A stretch of 61,070 nucleotides of DNA from Vibrio galatheae. Its GTDB lineage: Bacteria > Pseudomonadota > Gammaproteobacteria > Enterobacterales > Vibrionaceae. Location of the stretch: the NCBI RefSeq assembly GCF_000967545.1, contig NZ_JXXV01000038.1, positions 1 to 61,070 of the forward strand. Reading direction: 5' to 3'. This document shows, piece by piece, positions 28,666 through 39,159 of this stretch. Every line of letters begins with the position of its first letter. Positions within the stretch are counted from its first letter, which is position 1. The translations under genes were made by a program, and so were the position numbers. The notes under the pieces are model-generated. The model was given only the letters and a program-made list of their open reading frames with translations. It was not told where the DNA came from and did not search any database.

Positions 28666-29350
28666 ACATAAAAAGTTAATTAAGAACGGTTTATGGGACA
28701 ACAACCCAGCGTTAGTTCAGCTACTAGGTTTGTGTCCGCTACTGGCAGTTTCGTCAACCGTGACCAACGCCCTTGGTCTAGGTATTGCAACCTTACTTGT
28801 ATTGGTCGGTTCTAACGTCACGGTATCTTTAGTGCGTGACTATGTGCCGAAAGAGGTGCGTATTCCGGTGTTTGTGATGATCATTGCAGCCCTGGTAACT
28901 TGCGTTCAATTATTGATGAACGCCTATGCTTACGGGCTGTATTTATCGCTGGGAATCTTTATTCCTTTGATTGTTACCAACTGCATTATTATTGGTCGCG
29001 CCGAAGCATTTGCATCCAAAAATGAACTCCTACCTGCAGCTCAAGATGGGTTGTGGATGGGGTTAGGCATGACAAGCGTACTGGTTATTCTTGGAGCCAT
29101 GCGTGAAGTCATTGGCAATGGAACCTTATTCGACGGTGCCGATTTGCTGTTGGGCGACTGGGCAACGTCGTTGCGTATTGAAGTGTTCCAGTTCGACAAT
29201 AGTTTCTTACTCGCTTTGCTGCCCCCGGGTGCCTTTATCGGTGTCGGTTTGCTGATTGCAGTGAAGAATATCATCGACAAACAACTCGAAGCTCGCCAGC
29301 CAAAACAACAAAAACAGACTATCGAGCGAGCCCGAGTCACCAATCCATAA
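28658..29350 (+). CDS. rnfE: Rnf electron transport complex subunit E
   Basis: A 230-residue integral membrane subunit, homologous to RnfA and packed against it. The start is the ATG at 28658 ([11 protein letters not shown]), preceded by GGAGGT; the longer open frame upstream lies inside rnfG and is not supported. The conserved cysteine motifs are L-G-L-C-P-L-L near residue 25 and V-T-N-C-I-I-I near residue 108. It is the last rnf gene, and nth follows 51 bp later in the usual gammaproteobacterial order. Confidence 0.96.
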   Translation: MSEHKKLIKNGLWDNNPALVQLLGLCPLLAVSSTVTNALGLGIATLLVLVGSNVTVSLVRDYVPKEVRIPVFVMIIAALVTCVQLLMNAYAYGLYLSLGIFIPLIVTNCIIIGRAEAFASKNELLPAAQDGLWMGLGMTSVLVILGAMREVIGNGTLFDGADLLLGDWATSLRIEVFQFDNSFLLALLPPGAFIGVGLLIAVKNIIDKQLEARQPKQQKQTIERARVTNP

Positions 29351-29401
29351 TAAACCGTTTGCTGCGAGCAAACTGGTAATGAACACTGAAAGCAGCCTCA
29401 A

Positions 29402-30043
29402 ATGAACAAAGATAAGCGAAAACTAATACTGGAGCGCTTGAGGGAGAACAATCCAAACCCTCAAACTGAACTCAACTGGAGTACGCCTTTCGAGTTGTTG
29501 ATCGCCGTGCTTCTCTCTGCACAGGCGACCGATGTCAGCGTAAACAAAGCGACAGACAAGCTCTATCCTGTCGCGAACACACCTCAAGCTCTATTGGATC
29601 TAGGTGTTGATGGTGTAAAAGAGTACATCAAAACCATCGGCCTATTTAATTCAAAGGCTGAGAATGTCATCAAAACTTGCAAGATTTTATTAGAACAACA
29701 TCAGGGTGAAGTCCCCGAGAATCGCGAAGCGCTCGAAGCATTGCCAGGCGTTGGGCGAAAAACAGCCAATGTGGTACTGAATACTGCCTTTGGCTGGCCA
29801 ACCATCGCTGTAGATACACATATTTTCCGCGTGGCTAATCGAACCAAACTGGCAATGGGTAAGAATGTCGACCAAGTCGAAGAGAAACTGCTCAAGGTTG
29901 TACCGAAAGAGTTTAAGCTAGACGTACACCACTGGCTGATCCTGCACGGTCGTTACACTTGTGTCGCTCGCAAACCACGCTGTGGTAGCTGTATTATTGA
30001 AGATCTTTGCGAATTCAAAGAAAAAGTTTATCCAGAAAATTAG
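29402..30043 (+). CDS. nth: Endonuclease III (DNA glycosylase/AP lyase)
   Basis: A 213-residue base-excision repair enzyme that removes oxidised pyrimidines and nicks abasic sites. The helix-hairpin-helix L-P-G-V-G-R-K-T-A-N contains the catalytic Lys120, and the catalytic Asp138 lies in A-V-D-T-H. The C-terminal 4Fe-4S loop has the C-x6-C-x2-C-x5-C pattern starting at C-V-A-R-K-P-R-C. Both the length and the place after rnfE are standard. Confidence 0.98.
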   Translation: MNKDKRKLILERLRENNPNPQTELNWSTPFELLIAVLLSAQATDVSVNKATDKLYPVANTPQALLDLGVDGVKEYIKTIGLFNSKAENVIKTCKILLEQHQGEVPENREALEALPGVGRKTANVVLNTAFGWPTIAVDTHIFRVANRTKLAMGKNVDQVEEKLLKVVPKEFKLDVHHWLILHGRYTCVARKPRCGSCIIEDLCEFKEKVYPEN

Positions 30044-30055
30044 GAGAGCAAGGCA

Positions 30056-30472
30056 ATGTCAAATGGGCGTATCCTGCACACTATGCTTCGCGTAGGTGAT
30101 CTAGACAAATCCATCAAGTTCTACACAGAAGTGATGGGGATGCAATTGCTTCGTACCAATGAAAATAAAGAGTACGAATACACACTGGCGTTTCTTGGTT
30201 ACGGTGATGAATCTCAGGGAGCTGTGATTGAACTGACTTACAACTGGGGCACGACAGAATACGATTTGGGTAGTGCGTTTGGTCATATTGCTATCGGCGT
30301 TGACGACATCTACACCACTTGTGATGTTATCAAAGCGGCGGGTGGCAACGTGACGCGTGAGCCTGGCCCGGTTAAAGGTGGCACAACACATATAGCCTTT
30401 GTTAAAGACCCAGATGGCTACATGATTGAATTAATCCAAAACAAGCAAGCGTCGGCAGGCTTAGAAGGTTAA
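30056..30472 (+). CDS. gloA: Lactoylglutathione lyase (glyoxalase I)
   Basis: A 138-residue metalloenzyme that converts the methylglyoxal-glutathione hemithioacetal to S-lactoylglutathione. The four metal ligands known for the family are present: H8, E59, H77 and E125. The length and the [14 protein letters not shown] start match the short bacterial, nickel-type enzymes. It begins 12 bp after nth with a GGAGAG ribosome site and may share its transcript. A strong terminator follows. Confidence 0.97.
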   Translation: MSNGRILHTMLRVGDLDKSIKFYTEVMGMQLLRTNENKEYEYTLAFLGYGDESQGAVIELTYNWGTTEYDLGSAFGHIAIGVDDIYTTCDVIKAAGGNVTREPGPVKGGTTHIAFVKDPDGYMIELIQNKQASAGLEG

Positions 30473-30487
30473 GTGCTACACATTATC

Positions 30488-30520
30488 AAAAAAGGCCAGA
30501 TGTTCTGGCCTTTTTCTTTT
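30488..30520. terminator. Bidirectional rho-independent terminator (gloA / motY)
   Basis: Stem GGCCAGA / TCTGGCC with TGT loop, flanked by an A-run and a T-run, so it can end transcription from gloA on the plus strand and motY on the minus strand. Confidence 0.9.
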
Positions 30521-30534
30521 TATATTCCAATCAA

Positions 30535-31428
30535 TTAAACTTGGGTTCTACCCAATGAGATAACAACACGTCGGTTGCGATCTTTACCCAGCGGTGACGC
30601 ATTGTCATCAACAGGTCTACGGCGACCATAGCCTTGGACTTGGATTCTATCTTCAGGCAACCCTAAAGATTTAAAATACTCTTCGAGCACTTCCGCACGT
30701 TGTTCAGATAGACTTTGGCTGACACTCTTACTGTCTTCAGAGTCTGTATATGTCGAAACTAAGACCAAATCGATATCTTGGTTATGTTTTATGTATTCAG
30801 CGATTTGAGCCAAACGTTTCTGTGACTGCTTGTTTAACTCAATGCTAGTGCGGTCGTAATGAAGTATGGTAAAGGCGATGTCTTCAAAACTGTATGGCAG
30901 CAGATTGGCAATACAATCACTAAACACATTATATGATTGCTGAAATAAGACCGATGAGAGTGCAATTTCGACACGCTGATCTCGACTACGCCACTCTTGA
31001 TAACTAAAAGTAGGGTAACGCCCTTTTTCTAACTCGCCGAGAATATTCCACGCCGTTTGTCCACCGACATAGCCGTCAAACTGCTGGAAGAAACGGATGG
31101 TTGTCAAGCGATCGGCACTGTCCCCAGGGCGCCAAGCTGGTGGCATCGAGATTAAACTTACATCTCGTGTTTGGCCCATTGGTCGTTTCATCTTAAGTTC
31201 AAAATCGAGGTTGATTTTTTTACTCGCGTACGAAGAAAAAACCGCATCACCAAAGTTGGGTATTGGATGAACTAAACGGCATTCGAGCGGTGTATTGGCA
31301 ACCATTTGCCACATAGATTGCTGAGGCTTAGCAACGTAGTGCTTCTCCAACGCCATGGCATTGGAGGTAAACACTGTCATTGCCGTTGCAATACTGGTCA
31401 CCAACAACTTCTTCATAGAATACTTCAT
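30535..31428 (-). CDS. motY: Sodium-driven flagellar motor T-ring protein MotY
   Basis: A 297-residue periplasmic protein of the polar flagellar basal body, which with MotX forms the T-ring that anchors the PomA/PomB stator. The signal peptide (about 1-26) ends S-N-A-M-A. The unique N-terminal stator-interaction domain spans about 27-160. The C-terminal OmpA-like peptidoglycan-binding domain (about 185-290) has [14 protein letters not shown] and G-Y-G-R-R-R-P. The start may be the ATG at 31428 or the in-frame ATG four codons later. Its position divergent from rnt is the order known in other vibrios. Confidence 0.93.
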   Translation of the reverse strand: MKYSMKKLLVTSIATAMTVFTSNAMALEKHYVAKPQQSMWQMVANTPLECRLVHPIPNFGDAVFSSYASKKINLDFELKMKRPMGQTRDVSLISMPPAWRPGDSADRLTTIRFFQQFDGYVGGQTAWNILGELEKGRYPTFSYQEWRSRDQRVEIALSSVLFQQSYNVFSDCIANLLPYSFEDIAFTILHYDRTSIELNKQSQKRLAQIAEYIKHNQDIDLVLVSTYTDSEDSKSVSQSLSEQRAEVLEEYFKSLGLPEDRIQVQGYGRRRPVDDNASPLGKDRNRRVVISLGRTQV

Positions 31429-31614
31429 CTCTTAACTCGACTGAGCAGCCTTGTTTTGCCACTCGATTTTCTTGCAAAAACACAATGCAAGAATCTCGCC
31501 AATTTATTTGTATAGAACAAATTACCAATGATTCATTTTCAATCAGCATTAACGGTTTTTCTCGGGTAAAGAATCTGCAATAATGCCCGCCCTGTCACAT
31601 TATTTTAAGTACAC

Positions 31615-32253
31615 ATGACTACTGAAAACGAAGCAATGACGCTAAAAAAACGCTTTCGCGGCTACTTTCCTGTGGTAATTGACGTAGAAACAGCCGGTTT
31701 CAATGCGAAAACCGATGCTCTGCTTGAAATCTGCGCGATTACCTTAAAAATGGACGAGCACGGCGATCTGGTGCCTGCTTCGACGATTCATTTTCATGTA
31801 GAACCATTCGAAGGTGCCAACTTAGAAAAGGAAGCACTCGAATTTAATGGCATTCGAGATCCTTTTAGCCCGCTGCGTGGAGCAGTGACAGAGTCAGAAG
31901 CCCTCAAAGAGATCTACAAGCTTGTACGTAAAGAGCAAAAAGCCACCGACTGCAGCCGTGCGATCATGGTTGCTCATAATGCAAATTTCGATCACAGCTT
32001 TGTGATGGAAGCAAGTGAACGTTGCAAGCTTAAACGCGTCCCTTTTCATCCCTTCGCTACTTTTGATACCGCAACCTTGAGTGGTTTGGCTTATGGTCAG
32101 ACCGTACTTGCCAAAGCGTGCAAAACAGCAGGGATGGATTTCGACAATAATGAAGCTCACTCTGCGCTATACGATACTCAAAAAACAGCAGAGCTCTTCT
32201 GTGGCATCGTCAACAAATGGAAAGCACTTGGTGGTTGGCCATTAGTTGATTGA
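31615..32253 (+). CDS. rnt: Ribonuclease T
   Basis: A 212-residue DEDD-type 3'-5' exoribonuclease that trims the 3' ends of tRNA and other stable RNAs. The catalytic set is visible: D23 and E25 in I-D-V-E-T-A-G-F, D126 in N-A-N-F-D-H-S-F, H182 and D187 in A-H-S-A-L-Y-D-T. Length and order of motifs are normal. It is divergent from motY; about 185 bases between them must hold both promoters. Confidence 0.97.
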   Translation: MTTENEAMTLKKRFRGYFPVVIDVETAGFNAKTDALLEICAITLKMDEHGDLVPASTIHFHVEPFEGANLEKEALEFNGIRDPFSPLRGAVTESEALKEIYKLVRKEQKATDCSRAIMVAHNANFDHSFVMEASERCKLKRVPFHPFATFDTATLSGLAYGQTVLAKACKTAGMDFDNNEAHSALYDTQKTAELFCGIVNKWKALGGWPLVD

Positions 32254-32301
32254 GCCCAAAACAATCAAAAGAAAAATGTAAACATAACTTATGAGTAAAT
32301 T

Positions 32302-33627
32302 ATGAACCCTGTTGTCATTTCTGTATGTGTCATGCTTGCCTTAGCACTAATGAGGGTGAATGTCGTCGTTGCATTGACATTCAGCGCCATCGTTGGTGGT
32401 TTGGTGTCTGGTATGGAACTTAATCAAGCGGTTGCGGCCTTCGAAAGCGGATTAGGCGGCGGTGCGACGATCGCACTTAGCTACGCGATGCTTGGTACCT
32501 TCGCGGTTGCCATTTCACGCTCCGGTATTACTGATCTGCTGGCGAATAGCGTAATTAAACGTATTCACGGAAAAGAAAATGCGTCTGCGTCAACTGGACT
32601 AAAATATGCGGTACTAGTCGCATTGGTCCTCGTGACCATGTCTTCACAAAACATTATCCCAGTGCATATCGCCTTTATTCCCATTTTAATCCCACCGCTA
32701 TTGGGGGTATTTGCCAAGCTCAACCTCGATCGCCGCATGATCGCTTGTATACTTACCTTCGGTTTAGTTACACCTTACATGGTTTTGCCGATTGGCTTTG
32801 GTGGTATTTTCCTCAACAACATTTTGCTGAAGAACTTGCATGACAATGGTCTGGCAGACGTGGTTGCGAGCCAAGTGCCTATCGCGATGCTTTTGCCAGC
32901 AGCAGGAATGGTTTTTGGTTTACTGACGGCGATTTTATTTAGCTACCGTAAGCCACGCCAATACCAAGAAACCGAGTTAACCCATGTAGATGAAAACCCA
33001 AGCACAATCAATAAGAAGAATATTCTAGTTGCTGTTGTTGGAATCATTGCCGCACTCAGCGTTCAGCTTTCAACAGGCTCTATGATCATCGGTGGTCTGG
33101 CTGGTTTTATGGTATTTACCTTTGGTGGCGTCATCGCGTGGAAAGAGACTCACGACGTCTTCACCAAAGGTGTTCACATGATGGCGATGATTGGCTTTAT
33201 CATGATTGCCGCTGCAGGCTTTGCCGCAGTAATGAAGCAGACAGGTGGCGTTGAGTCGCTAGTTGAAGCACTTGCGAACAGCATTGGTGACAACAAGCCG
33301 CTTGCTGCATTGCTGATGTTGGTGGTTGGCCTGTTGGTGACAATGGGGATTGGCTCTTCATTTTCGACCATTCCTATTCTGGCTACCATCTATGTTCCTT
33401 TGGCGGCGGCGTTTGGCTTCTCCCCTATGGCAACGATTGCCCTTGTTGGTACCGCTGCGGCGCTGGGAGATGCTGGTTCACCGGCTTCAGACTCAACACT
33501 TGGCCCAACATCTGGCTTGAACGCTGATGGTCAACACGAACATATCTGGGAAACCGTAGTTCCGACCTTTATCCACTACAATATCCCACTGATCGTATTT
33601 GGCTGGATTGCCGCCATGGTGCTCTAA
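32302..33627 (+). CDS. Na+/H+ antiporter family membrane protein
   Basis: A 441-residue membrane protein with about eleven segments, resembling the COG2056 (YuiF/HI1107-like) branch of putative Na+/H+ antiporters within the ion transporter superfamily. It shows the internal pseudo-repeat of Gly-rich hairpins and a motif near the end, [17 protein letters not shown], typical of the group. It starts 48 bp after rnt and ends at a bidirectional terminator. Ion specificity is not shown; some relatives may transport small organic acids or amino acids. Confidence 0.8.
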   Translation: MNPVVISVCVMLALALMRVNVVVALTFSAIVGGLVSGMELNQAVAAFESGLGGGATIALSYAMLGTFAVAISRSGITDLLANSVIKRIHGKENASASTGLKYAVLVALVLVTMSSQNIIPVHIAFIPILIPPLLGVFAKLNLDRRMIACILTFGLVTPYMVLPIGFGGIFLNNILLKNLHDNGLADVVASQVPIAMLLPAAGMVFGLLTAILFSYRKPRQYQETELTHVDENPSTINKKNILVAVVGIIAALSVQLSTGSMIIGGLAGFMVFTFGGVIAWKETHDVFTKGVHMMAMIGFIMIAAAGFAAVMKQTGGVESLVEALANSIGDNKPLAALLMLVVGLLVTMGIGSSFSTIPILATIYVPLAAAFGFSPMATIALVGTAAALGDAGSPASDSTLGPTSGLNADGQHEHIWETVVPTFIHYNIPLIVFGWIAAMVL

Positions 33628-33665
33628 CCTATTTGCCACATTCTATTTGCGCTGGCAATAGCGAC

Positions 33666-33695
33666 AAAAAAAGCTGACATGATGTCAGCTTTTTT
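33666..33695. terminator. Bidirectional rho-independent terminator (antiporter / bamC)
   Basis: Stem AAAAAAAGCTGACA / TGTCAGCTTTTTT around a TGA loop, with A- and T-runs on both flanks. It serves the plus-strand antiporter gene and the minus-strand dapA-bamC operon. Confidence 0.92.
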
Positions 33696-33710
33696 ATTGT
33701 GCCTAAGTTC

Positions 33711-34736
33711 TTACTTAGCTTGCTTTTCCACAACGGCGGCAATGATAGGCACCATATCTTCCAGTAATGTCTCATCCACTGGCTTACCTGCAGAATCAGT
33801 AACATTAATAGAGGTACGGTTACCAAGATCGCCGAACAAGAAGGTATAACTCCCTGGAGCAAGCTCAAGAGGCTTAATACCCGCTTCACTCCAAAAGCCA
33901 TCTTCTGGCGCAGTGTATTTCGCTTTGATCGTACCTTGCGACTGATTGCGCTCTTCAAGTTCAAAGCCCATTTCAGGCAGTAGTGTTGGCAAACGCAGCC
34001 ACAGTACATTGTATGGAGTACGAGCGATAATCACAGGGAAACCACTACGGTCTGAGCCCATAGAAATAGGGATCTGCTTGACCAATTCCTCTGCTTTACG
34101 TGCTGCTTCTTCACGCAAATCTTGGTCGTAGCGAGCCGTCACCAAATTGGTCATCAAAGCGTTATAACGTTCCTTACTTGTTGCTGTCACCGGCACTTGT
34201 TTGCCATCTTCTCGCCAATCAATTAAGGAAATCTTGAATCCATGTCGCCCAGCAACAACCAGACGCTCAATCGAGTAACGAGAACCAATTTCGATATCTT
34301 CATCTTGCTCTGTCCAAGTTACCCAATCGGTTTCTAAGCGGGTATCGCTCTGCTCGACAAGCGCAATGTCACGCTCTTGCAACATTTTTAATGCCGTCTG
34401 CCACACTTTATCAAGCTCATCTTCACGCAGTAACCAAAGCGTTGTTTCACCTTGTTTACGTTCCGCACGCGCACCCGGAATCAGCTCCAATATTTGCTGA
34501 GGAGAACGAATATCAACGTCTTTACCCACACCGCCAGAAAAATCACCCTGCGGAATATTGTAATTGGTATAAAATTCAGGCGTTGAGCCCTCAGCTAACT
34601 GCCACTCTTTAAGCGGTGGTGAGTTTAAGTATTCGAAGTCATCCTTCGCTTGACGACGCTGCGCAGCGTTTCCTGAACAAGCACTTAAAACAAAAACAGC
34701 TAGTGAACTGACGACTAGCTGGTGAGACAATTTCAT
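33711..34736 (-). CDS. bamC: Outer membrane assembly lipoprotein BamC
   Basis: A 341-residue lipoprotein (formerly NlpB) of the BAM complex that folds barrel proteins into the outer membrane. The lipobox L-S-A-C puts the lipidated cysteine at residue 20. The unstructured N-terminal stretch that binds BamD follows (about 21-95), including the D-F-E-Y-L segment, and then two helix-grip domains (about 100-215 and 225-340). It is downstream of dapA in the usual dapA-bamC operon, with a 58-bp spacer that contains a perfect hairpin. Confidence 0.95.
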   Translation of the reverse strand: MKLSHQLVVSSLAVFVLSACSGNAAQRRQAKDDFEYLNSPPLKEWQLAEGSTPEFYTNYNIPQGDFSGGVGKDVDIRSPQQILELIPGARAERKQGETTLWLLREDELDKVWQTALKMLQERDIALVEQSDTRLETDWVTWTEQDEDIEIGSRYSIERLVVAGRHGFKISLIDWREDGKQVPVTATSKERYNALMTNLVTARYDQDLREEAARKAEELVKQIPISMGSDRSGFPVIIARTPYNVLWLRLPTLLPEMGFELEERNQSQGTIKAKYTAPEDGFWSEAGIKPLELAPGSYTFLFGDLGNRTSINVTDSAGKPVDETLLEDMVPIIAAVVEKQAK

Positions 34737-34755
34737 TGAAACTCCTGATACTTAT

Positions 34756-34781
34756 TTGCCGAAGTGAAATCACTTCGGCAA
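34756..34781 (-). repeat. Perfect 12-bp palindrome in the dapA-bamC spacer
   Basis: TTGCCGAAGTGA at 34756-34767 and its complement at 34770-34781, separated by two bases. In dapA-bamC mRNA it would form a strong hairpin. No T-run follows on the minus strand, so it does not look like a terminator. It may stabilise the dapA message or act as a processing site. Confidence 0.75.
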
Positions 34782-34794
34782 TCCATATTTAACT

Positions 34795-35673
34795 TTAGTA
34801 AATGCAAGCTTCCGTCATTGCTTGAGCTACTATTGGACGAGCATTTTCCGATAACTCAGTCAATGGCAAACGCAGTCCACCATGCTCAATTAAGCCCAAC
34901 TTGTGTGCTGCCCATTTGACAGGAATTGGACTTGACTCAACAAAGAGGTTTTTATGCAGTGGCATCAATCGTTGATTGATAATTTCTGCCTCTTCAAACT
35001 TACCTTCGCTTGCCAGTCTGAACATGTTGGCCATATCTTCTGCAGCAATATTGTTAGTGACAGAGATAACACCGTTGCCGCCTTGCTTAACGAAATCAAG
35101 GCCAGTTGAATCATCACCACTGAGTAAGATAAAGTTTTCGCCACAAAGTTCACGGTGAATTGCAATTCGACTTAAATCACCAGTTGCATCTTTAAGCGCA
35201 ACGATACTTTCGATCTCGGCCAGACGAGCAACGGTTTCTGGCAATAAGTCTACCGCAGTTCGACCCGGTACGTTGTATAAAATTTGCGGAACATCGCTCT
35301 CTTCTGCGATGGCTTTGTAGTGTTGGAACAAGCCTTCTTGAGTCGGTTTGTTGTAGTAAGGAGTGACACTCAAACAACCCGCAATACCTGAGTTATTCAG
35401 TAGACGACTAAAGGTGACCGATTCATGCGTTGCGTTGGCACCTGTACCTGCAATAACAGGGATGCGACCGTCAGCGAATTCGACGGTTTTCATTACAACT
35501 TTGACATGCTCTTCAATAGTAAGCGTCGACGATTCGCCAGTGGTACCCACTGCAACGATACCGTTACTGCCTGCGGCCACATGATAGTCCACCAACTTCT
35601 TCAGGCTCACGTAGTCTACTTCGCCATCCAGATTAAACGGTGTAATTAACGCTACAATACTTCCTGAAAACAT
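34795..35673 (-). CDS. dapA: 4-hydroxy-tetrahydrodipicolinate synthase
   Basis: A 292-residue TIM-barrel aldolase that condenses pyruvate with aspartate semialdehyde, the first committed step to lysine and meso-diaminopimelate. The Schiff-base Lys161 lies in V-A-L-K-D-A-T-G. The relay residues Thr44/Thr45 (G-T-T-G-E-S), Tyr133 and Arg138 (L-Y-N-V-P-G-R-T) are present. A GGGAGAAA ribosome site precedes the ATG. It is first in the dapA-bamC operon and divergent from gcvR. Confidence 0.98.
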   Translation of the reverse strand: MFSGSIVALITPFNLDGEVDYVSLKKLVDYHVAAGSNGIVAVGTTGESSTLTIEEHVKVVMKTVEFADGRIPVIAGTGANATHESVTFSRLLNNSGIAGCLSVTPYYNKPTQEGLFQHYKAIAEESDVPQILYNVPGRTAVDLLPETVARLAEIESIVALKDATGDLSRIAIHRELCGENFILLSGDDSTGLDFVKQGGNGVISVTNNIAAEDMANMFRLASEGKFEEAEIINQRLMPLHKNLFVESSPIPVKWAAHKLGLIEHGGLRLPLTELSENARPIVAQAMTEACIY

Positions 35674-35972
35674 GTCTTTCTCCCTAAATTAGATACTAAT
35701 CGCATGGTACTGTAAGGCGATTGAAAAAGACAAGCGCTTAAACTCGCTTAAATCGCCTAAATGAATGAATATTTATCAGATGTTAGATGTTTGGCAAATT
35801 ACTCCTTTCAATTGCCACCATGTCAGTAACATGTGAGGAATAAATCAAGTTCTACACGTGCGATTAAAAAGCATTCATCACTAAGCAGAAAAACGCTCAG
35901 CGCCCATTTTTCTATTCAGCAAGTGTGCTAAGCTATCTGATTAATAAACCTAACTTTGATAAAAGTGAAACT
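35674..35972. other. Divergent promoter region dapA / gcvR
   Basis: About 300 bases without a gene. It should hold promoters for dapA (minus) and gcvR (plus). I see no clear riboswitch or operator. The 48 bases just before gcvR are an in-frame extension with no ribosome site. Confidence 0.45.
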
Positions 35973-36515
35973 ATGACTCAACATCTGGTGATTACTGCGG
36001 TAGGAACAGACCGCCCAGGCGTGTGCAATCAAGTGGTGCACCTGGTCACTCAGTCTGGATGCAATATTGTTGACAGTCGTATCGCCCTATTTGGCAATGA
36101 ATTTACTCTGATCATGCTGCTGACGGGAAACAACGCAGCAATTACACGTGTCGAAACCACGCTTCCCCTGCTCGGTCAAGAACATGATCTGATCACCATA
36201 ATGAAACGCACATCAACACATTCTTATCTAGATAATACCTATACCTTAGAAGTGTTTGTTGAGTCGGACGATAAACCGGGCCTGACGGAAAAATTCACCA
36301 ATTTTTTCGCGGCAAAGAACATTGGCCTGTCGTCACTCAGTGCGCAAACAATCAGCAAAGATAAGATTGGTTCAGATAGCGACCAATTCCATATTGCCAT
36401 CACTGCCGCCGTCGAAGCAGGGTGTAACCTGATGCAACTTCAAGAAGAGTTCGACACGCTTTGTCACAGTCTCTCTGTCCAGGGCTCACTCAATTTCTTA
36501 AAGAACAGTCAATAA
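35973..36515 (+). CDS. gcvR: Glycine cleavage system transcriptional repressor GcvR
   Basis: A 180-residue cytoplasmic protein with two ACT domains, starting at M-T-Q-H-L-V-I-T-A-V-G-T-D-R-P-G. The second ACT domain begins near Y-T-L-E-V-F-V-E-S-D-D-K-P-G-L. In enterics GcvR binds GcvA and blocks activation of the gcv operon when glycine is low; the same role is likely here. I start it at 35973 because the upstream 16 codons have no homology pattern. It is 11 bp upstream of bcp, a conserved pair. Confidence 0.93.
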   Translation: MTQHLVITAVGTDRPGVCNQVVHLVTQSGCNIVDSRIALFGNEFTLIMLLTGNNAAITRVETTLPLLGQEHDLITIMKRTSTHSYLDNTYTLEVFVESDDKPGLTEKFTNFFAAKNIGLSSLSAQTISKDKIGSDSDQFHIAITAAVEAGCNLMQLQEEFDTLCHSLSVQGSLNFLKNSQ

Positions 36516-36526
36516 AAGGAATCTCC

Positions 36527-36997
36527 ATGAACACGCTCACAGCCGGTGCGCCAGCGCCTGCCTTCTCTTTACTCGATCAAAATGGCGAAACCGTCTCACT
36601 CAGTGATTTCCAAGGTAAAAAAGTCCTTTTTTACTTCTACCCTAAAGCAATGACCCCAGGTTGTACTGTTCAAGCACAAGGTCTACGTGATGTTAAAGCG
36701 GAACTTGATGCCCACAATGTGGTTGTGCTTGGTGTGAGCATTGATCCTGTTAAACGTTTAGGTAAGTTCATCGAGCGCGACCAATTAAACTTTACCCTCC
36801 TTTCTGACGAAGACCATGCAGTCGCTGAACAATTTGGCGTTTGGGGGGAAAAGAAATTTATGGGTAAGATATACGATGGCCTGCACCGCATTAGTTTCTT
36901 AATTAACGAGCAAGGTGTTATTGAACATGTATTCAATAAGTTTAAGACCAAAGATCACCACCAAGTGGTACTCGATTACTTAAACGACAACCAGTAA
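36527..36997 (+). CDS. bcp: Thiol peroxidase Bcp (peroxiredoxin Q type), single cysteine
   Basis: A 156-residue peroxiredoxin of the Bcp/PrxQ class that reduces H2O2 and organic peroxides. The peroxidatic Cys46 lies in the canonical T-P-G-C-T motif. The resolving cysteine five residues later in E. coli is replaced by Gln51, and there is no other cysteine in the protein. It should therefore work by a 1-Cys mechanism and need an external thiol. The start at 36527 follows an AAAAGGAA ribosome site; the longer frame runs inside gcvR. Confidence 0.96.
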   Translation: MNTLTAGAPAPAFSLLDQNGETVSLSDFQGKKVLFYFYPKAMTPGCTVQAQGLRDVKAELDAHNVVVLGVSIDPVKRLGKFIERDQLNFTLLSDEDHAVAEQFGVWGEKKFMGKIYDGLHRISFLINEQGVIEHVFNKFKTKDHHQVVLDYLNDNQ

Positions 36998-37031
36998 TCT
37001 AGCTTGCGAATAAAACCAATCACAACAACAA

Positions 37032-37058
37032 AAACGCCAGCATATCGCTGGCGTTTCT
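37032..37058. terminator. Rho-independent terminator (bcp / chemoreceptor)
   Basis: Stem AAACGCCAGC / GCTGGCGTTT with a five-base loop, in the gap between the convergent bcp and chemoreceptor genes. A- and T-rich flanks allow use in both directions. Confidence 0.85.
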
Positions 37059-37080
37059 ATCTTTCGCAATAGGCTAAGTT

Positions 37081-38952
37081 TTACACAATAAACTTATTCA
37101 AAATCGCGTCTTGTTCACGAACATTCTCTGTTTGCACTTGCATCGCCATATTGGCGTCTTCTGCAGAATCAGCAACTTGAGTCGACAAATCTTTGATTTT
37201 CACAGTATTACTGTTGATCTCTTCCGCCACTAAGCTTTGTTCTTCGGCAGCAGAGGCGATTTGGATGTTCATATCGCTAATGCGTTGGATAGCCTCACGG
37301 ATACGCTGTAGCGCCTCATTCGCCGCCTGAGCTTTATCAACAGCATCAACCGCTGTGTTCTTACTCTCGCTCATCGCCGCCGAAACTGAGCTCGCTCCTG
37401 CTTGAAGCTGTTCAATCATGCTGCGAATTTCGGTGGTTGATTCTTGCGTACGTTGAGCCAGTGTACGAACTTCATCCGCAACCACAGCAAAGCCACGACC
37501 AGATTCACCCGCACGCGCTGCTTCAATCGCCGCGTTGAGTGCCAGCAGGTTAGTTTGGTCAGCAATATCATTGATCACCTTCAAGATGGTTTCGATATTC
37601 GCCGTCGCCGACTCAAGGCCGAGCACCTCTTCTACCGCTTGGTCAATTCGAGCAGACAAGGTGTCAATCGAACTGGTTGTAGCGCTAACCACTGAAGAAC
37701 CATCCAGAGTCGCTTCATCAGCTTCTCTTGCAGCAGCAGCGGCGCCTTGAGCATTGTTGGCTACTTCGGTAGCTGTCACTGCCATCTCGTTCATCGCCGT
37801 CGCTAACTGTTCGAGCTCTTCAAGCTGGCTGCGCATTGCTTCAGCTGAGTGCTGAGCACCAACCACTGTCATTTCTGTACCACGCAAAATTTCGGCACCA
37901 ATCGCCTTAGACTGTTGAATCTGCTTCTGCAGCGTTTCAGTAAAGGTATTGAACCCTTCCGCTAACTGGGCAAACTCTTGGTCAGTATCGGTATCTAGTC
38001 GCTTGGTCAAGTCCCCCTGACCCGAAGCGACATCTTGAATAGCATCGTTAAGAGTCGCCAACGGTTTCATCAAGGCTTTGATTAGGAAAGTAAGTACCAA
38101 CACACTGAGTACAACACCTATCACACCATAGATGATTGAGCTGTTACGCATATCAGCGACAGAGGCAAACGCAATGTCTTCGTCAACCAAAGCACCTATG
38201 TACCAATTTTCAGATGGCACTTTAGTAAAGTGAACTAAGAAACGCTGGCCATCTTGTTCAAATCTTTGATTACCTTCCTCAACTTTAGCTTGGGGTAAGT
38301 ACTTAGAAATGTTTTCTCCATTGTTTTCCGCTTGAGGGTGCGCAATGGTTGTACCGTCAGCGGTAACAATAAACAGGTAGCCAGCATCAAGGAGGTTGAC
38401 ACTGTTAACCAAATCAGCCAATCCGCCTAACTCCATATCGTAGAACATGGCTGCGATGAATTGTCCATTTTCTTTAACAGGTGTACCAATTGAGATGATC
38501 ACTTTTTTCGAGGATGCATCAACATAAGGGTCAGTGACCACTAACTTACCTTGTGTTTGCGCATCTTTGTACCAAGGACGTACTCTCGGATCGTAATCTG
38601 GCCCAGCATCCCAACCGTCATCGTTTTCAACGACAAAACCATCCGATTGATAACCAAAACCGACCGCAAGAAAGCTGCTTTTCAATTTCGGCTTTTCGAG
38701 GATCTGTTTCACAACGGAGCGGTTCTGTGGATCCAGTTCTAATACTTCAGTCATTGACTGAGCAAGCGCTTTTTTACTTTCCATCTCGGAAACAACGGTA
38801 TTTTTTACCCCTTTAACCATCTCTGTAAGGCTAGTATCAACGAGTTCTTCAACTTCCTGCTTCAACGTGCTCAATTGTTGAATCGACAACAGGGTTACTG
38901 TCACCAGCATCAACGCAGAAGACGCCGCAACAATTTTTTGGCTAAATTTCAT
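37081..38952 (-). CDS. mlp24: Methyl-accepting chemotaxis protein, Mlp24-like amino-acid receptor
   Basis: A 623-residue chemoreceptor. The start is the ATG at 38952, with GAGGGA six to seven bases upstream; the frame reaches a TTG further up. Membrane helix 1 is about 6-27 and helix 2 about 270-292. Between them is a double-Cache sensor with the amino-acid-binding pattern Y-D-P-R-V-R-P-W-Y (about 120-128), a tyrosine in D-P-Y-V-D and the aspartate of F-Y-D-M-E-L (about 172). HAMP follows, then the methyl-accepting coiled coil with the hairpin tip [13 protein letters not shown]. The dapA-gcvR-bcp-receptor-perM order matches that around Vibrio cholerae Mlp24 (McpX), so serine and related amino acids are likely ligands. 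Confidence 0.93.
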   Translation of the reverse strand: MKFSQKIVAASSALMLVTVTLLSIQQLSTLKQEVEELVDTSLTEMVKGVKNTVVSEMESKKALAQSMTEVLELDPQNRSVVKQILEKPKLKSSFLAVGFGYQSDGFVVENDDGWDAGPDYDPRVRPWYKDAQTQGKLVVTDPYVDASSKKVIISIGTPVKENGQFIAAMFYDMELGGLADLVNSVNLLDAGYLFIVTADGTTIAHPQAENNGENISKYLPQAKVEEGNQRFEQDGQRFLVHFTKVPSENWYIGALVDEDIAFASVADMRNSSIIYGVIGVVLSVLVLTFLIKALMKPLATLNDAIQDVASGQGDLTKRLDTDTDQEFAQLAEGFNTFTETLQKQIQQSKAIGAEILRGTEMTVVGAQHSAEAMRSQLEELEQLATAMNEMAVTATEVANNAQGAAAAAREADEATLDGSSVVSATTSSIDTLSARIDQAVEEVLGLESATANIETILKVINDIADQTNLLALNAAIEAARAGESGRGFAVVADEVRTLAQRTQESTTEIRSMIEQLQAGASSVSAAMSESKNTAVDAVDKAQAANEALQRIREAIQRISDMNIQIASAAEEQSLVAEEINSNTVKIKDLSTQVADSAEDANMAMQVQTENVREQDAILNKFIV

Positions 38953-39094
38953 ATTTTCCCTCAATTAGTCAGCAAGCATATAGTTATTGTTATTTCAATT
39001 GTTATCGCCCGACATAACGTTTACTTAAATAATTTCTTACAGTTAATACACAAAGTAAATTCCATATTGGTTAAAAATGCCAACTTTAGCACAA

Positions 39095-39127
39095 ACAAAA
39101 AGCCCTAAAGGGCAAACTTTAGGGCTT
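39095..39127 (-). terminator. Rho-independent terminator of perM
   Basis: Stem AAGCCCTAAAG / CTTTAGGGCTT with a six-base loop; on the minus strand it is followed by a T-run. It ends the operon that contains perM. Confidence 0.88.
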
Positions 39128-39159
39128 GATAGGTTATTAATTGCATGTGCCGAGAGTCA

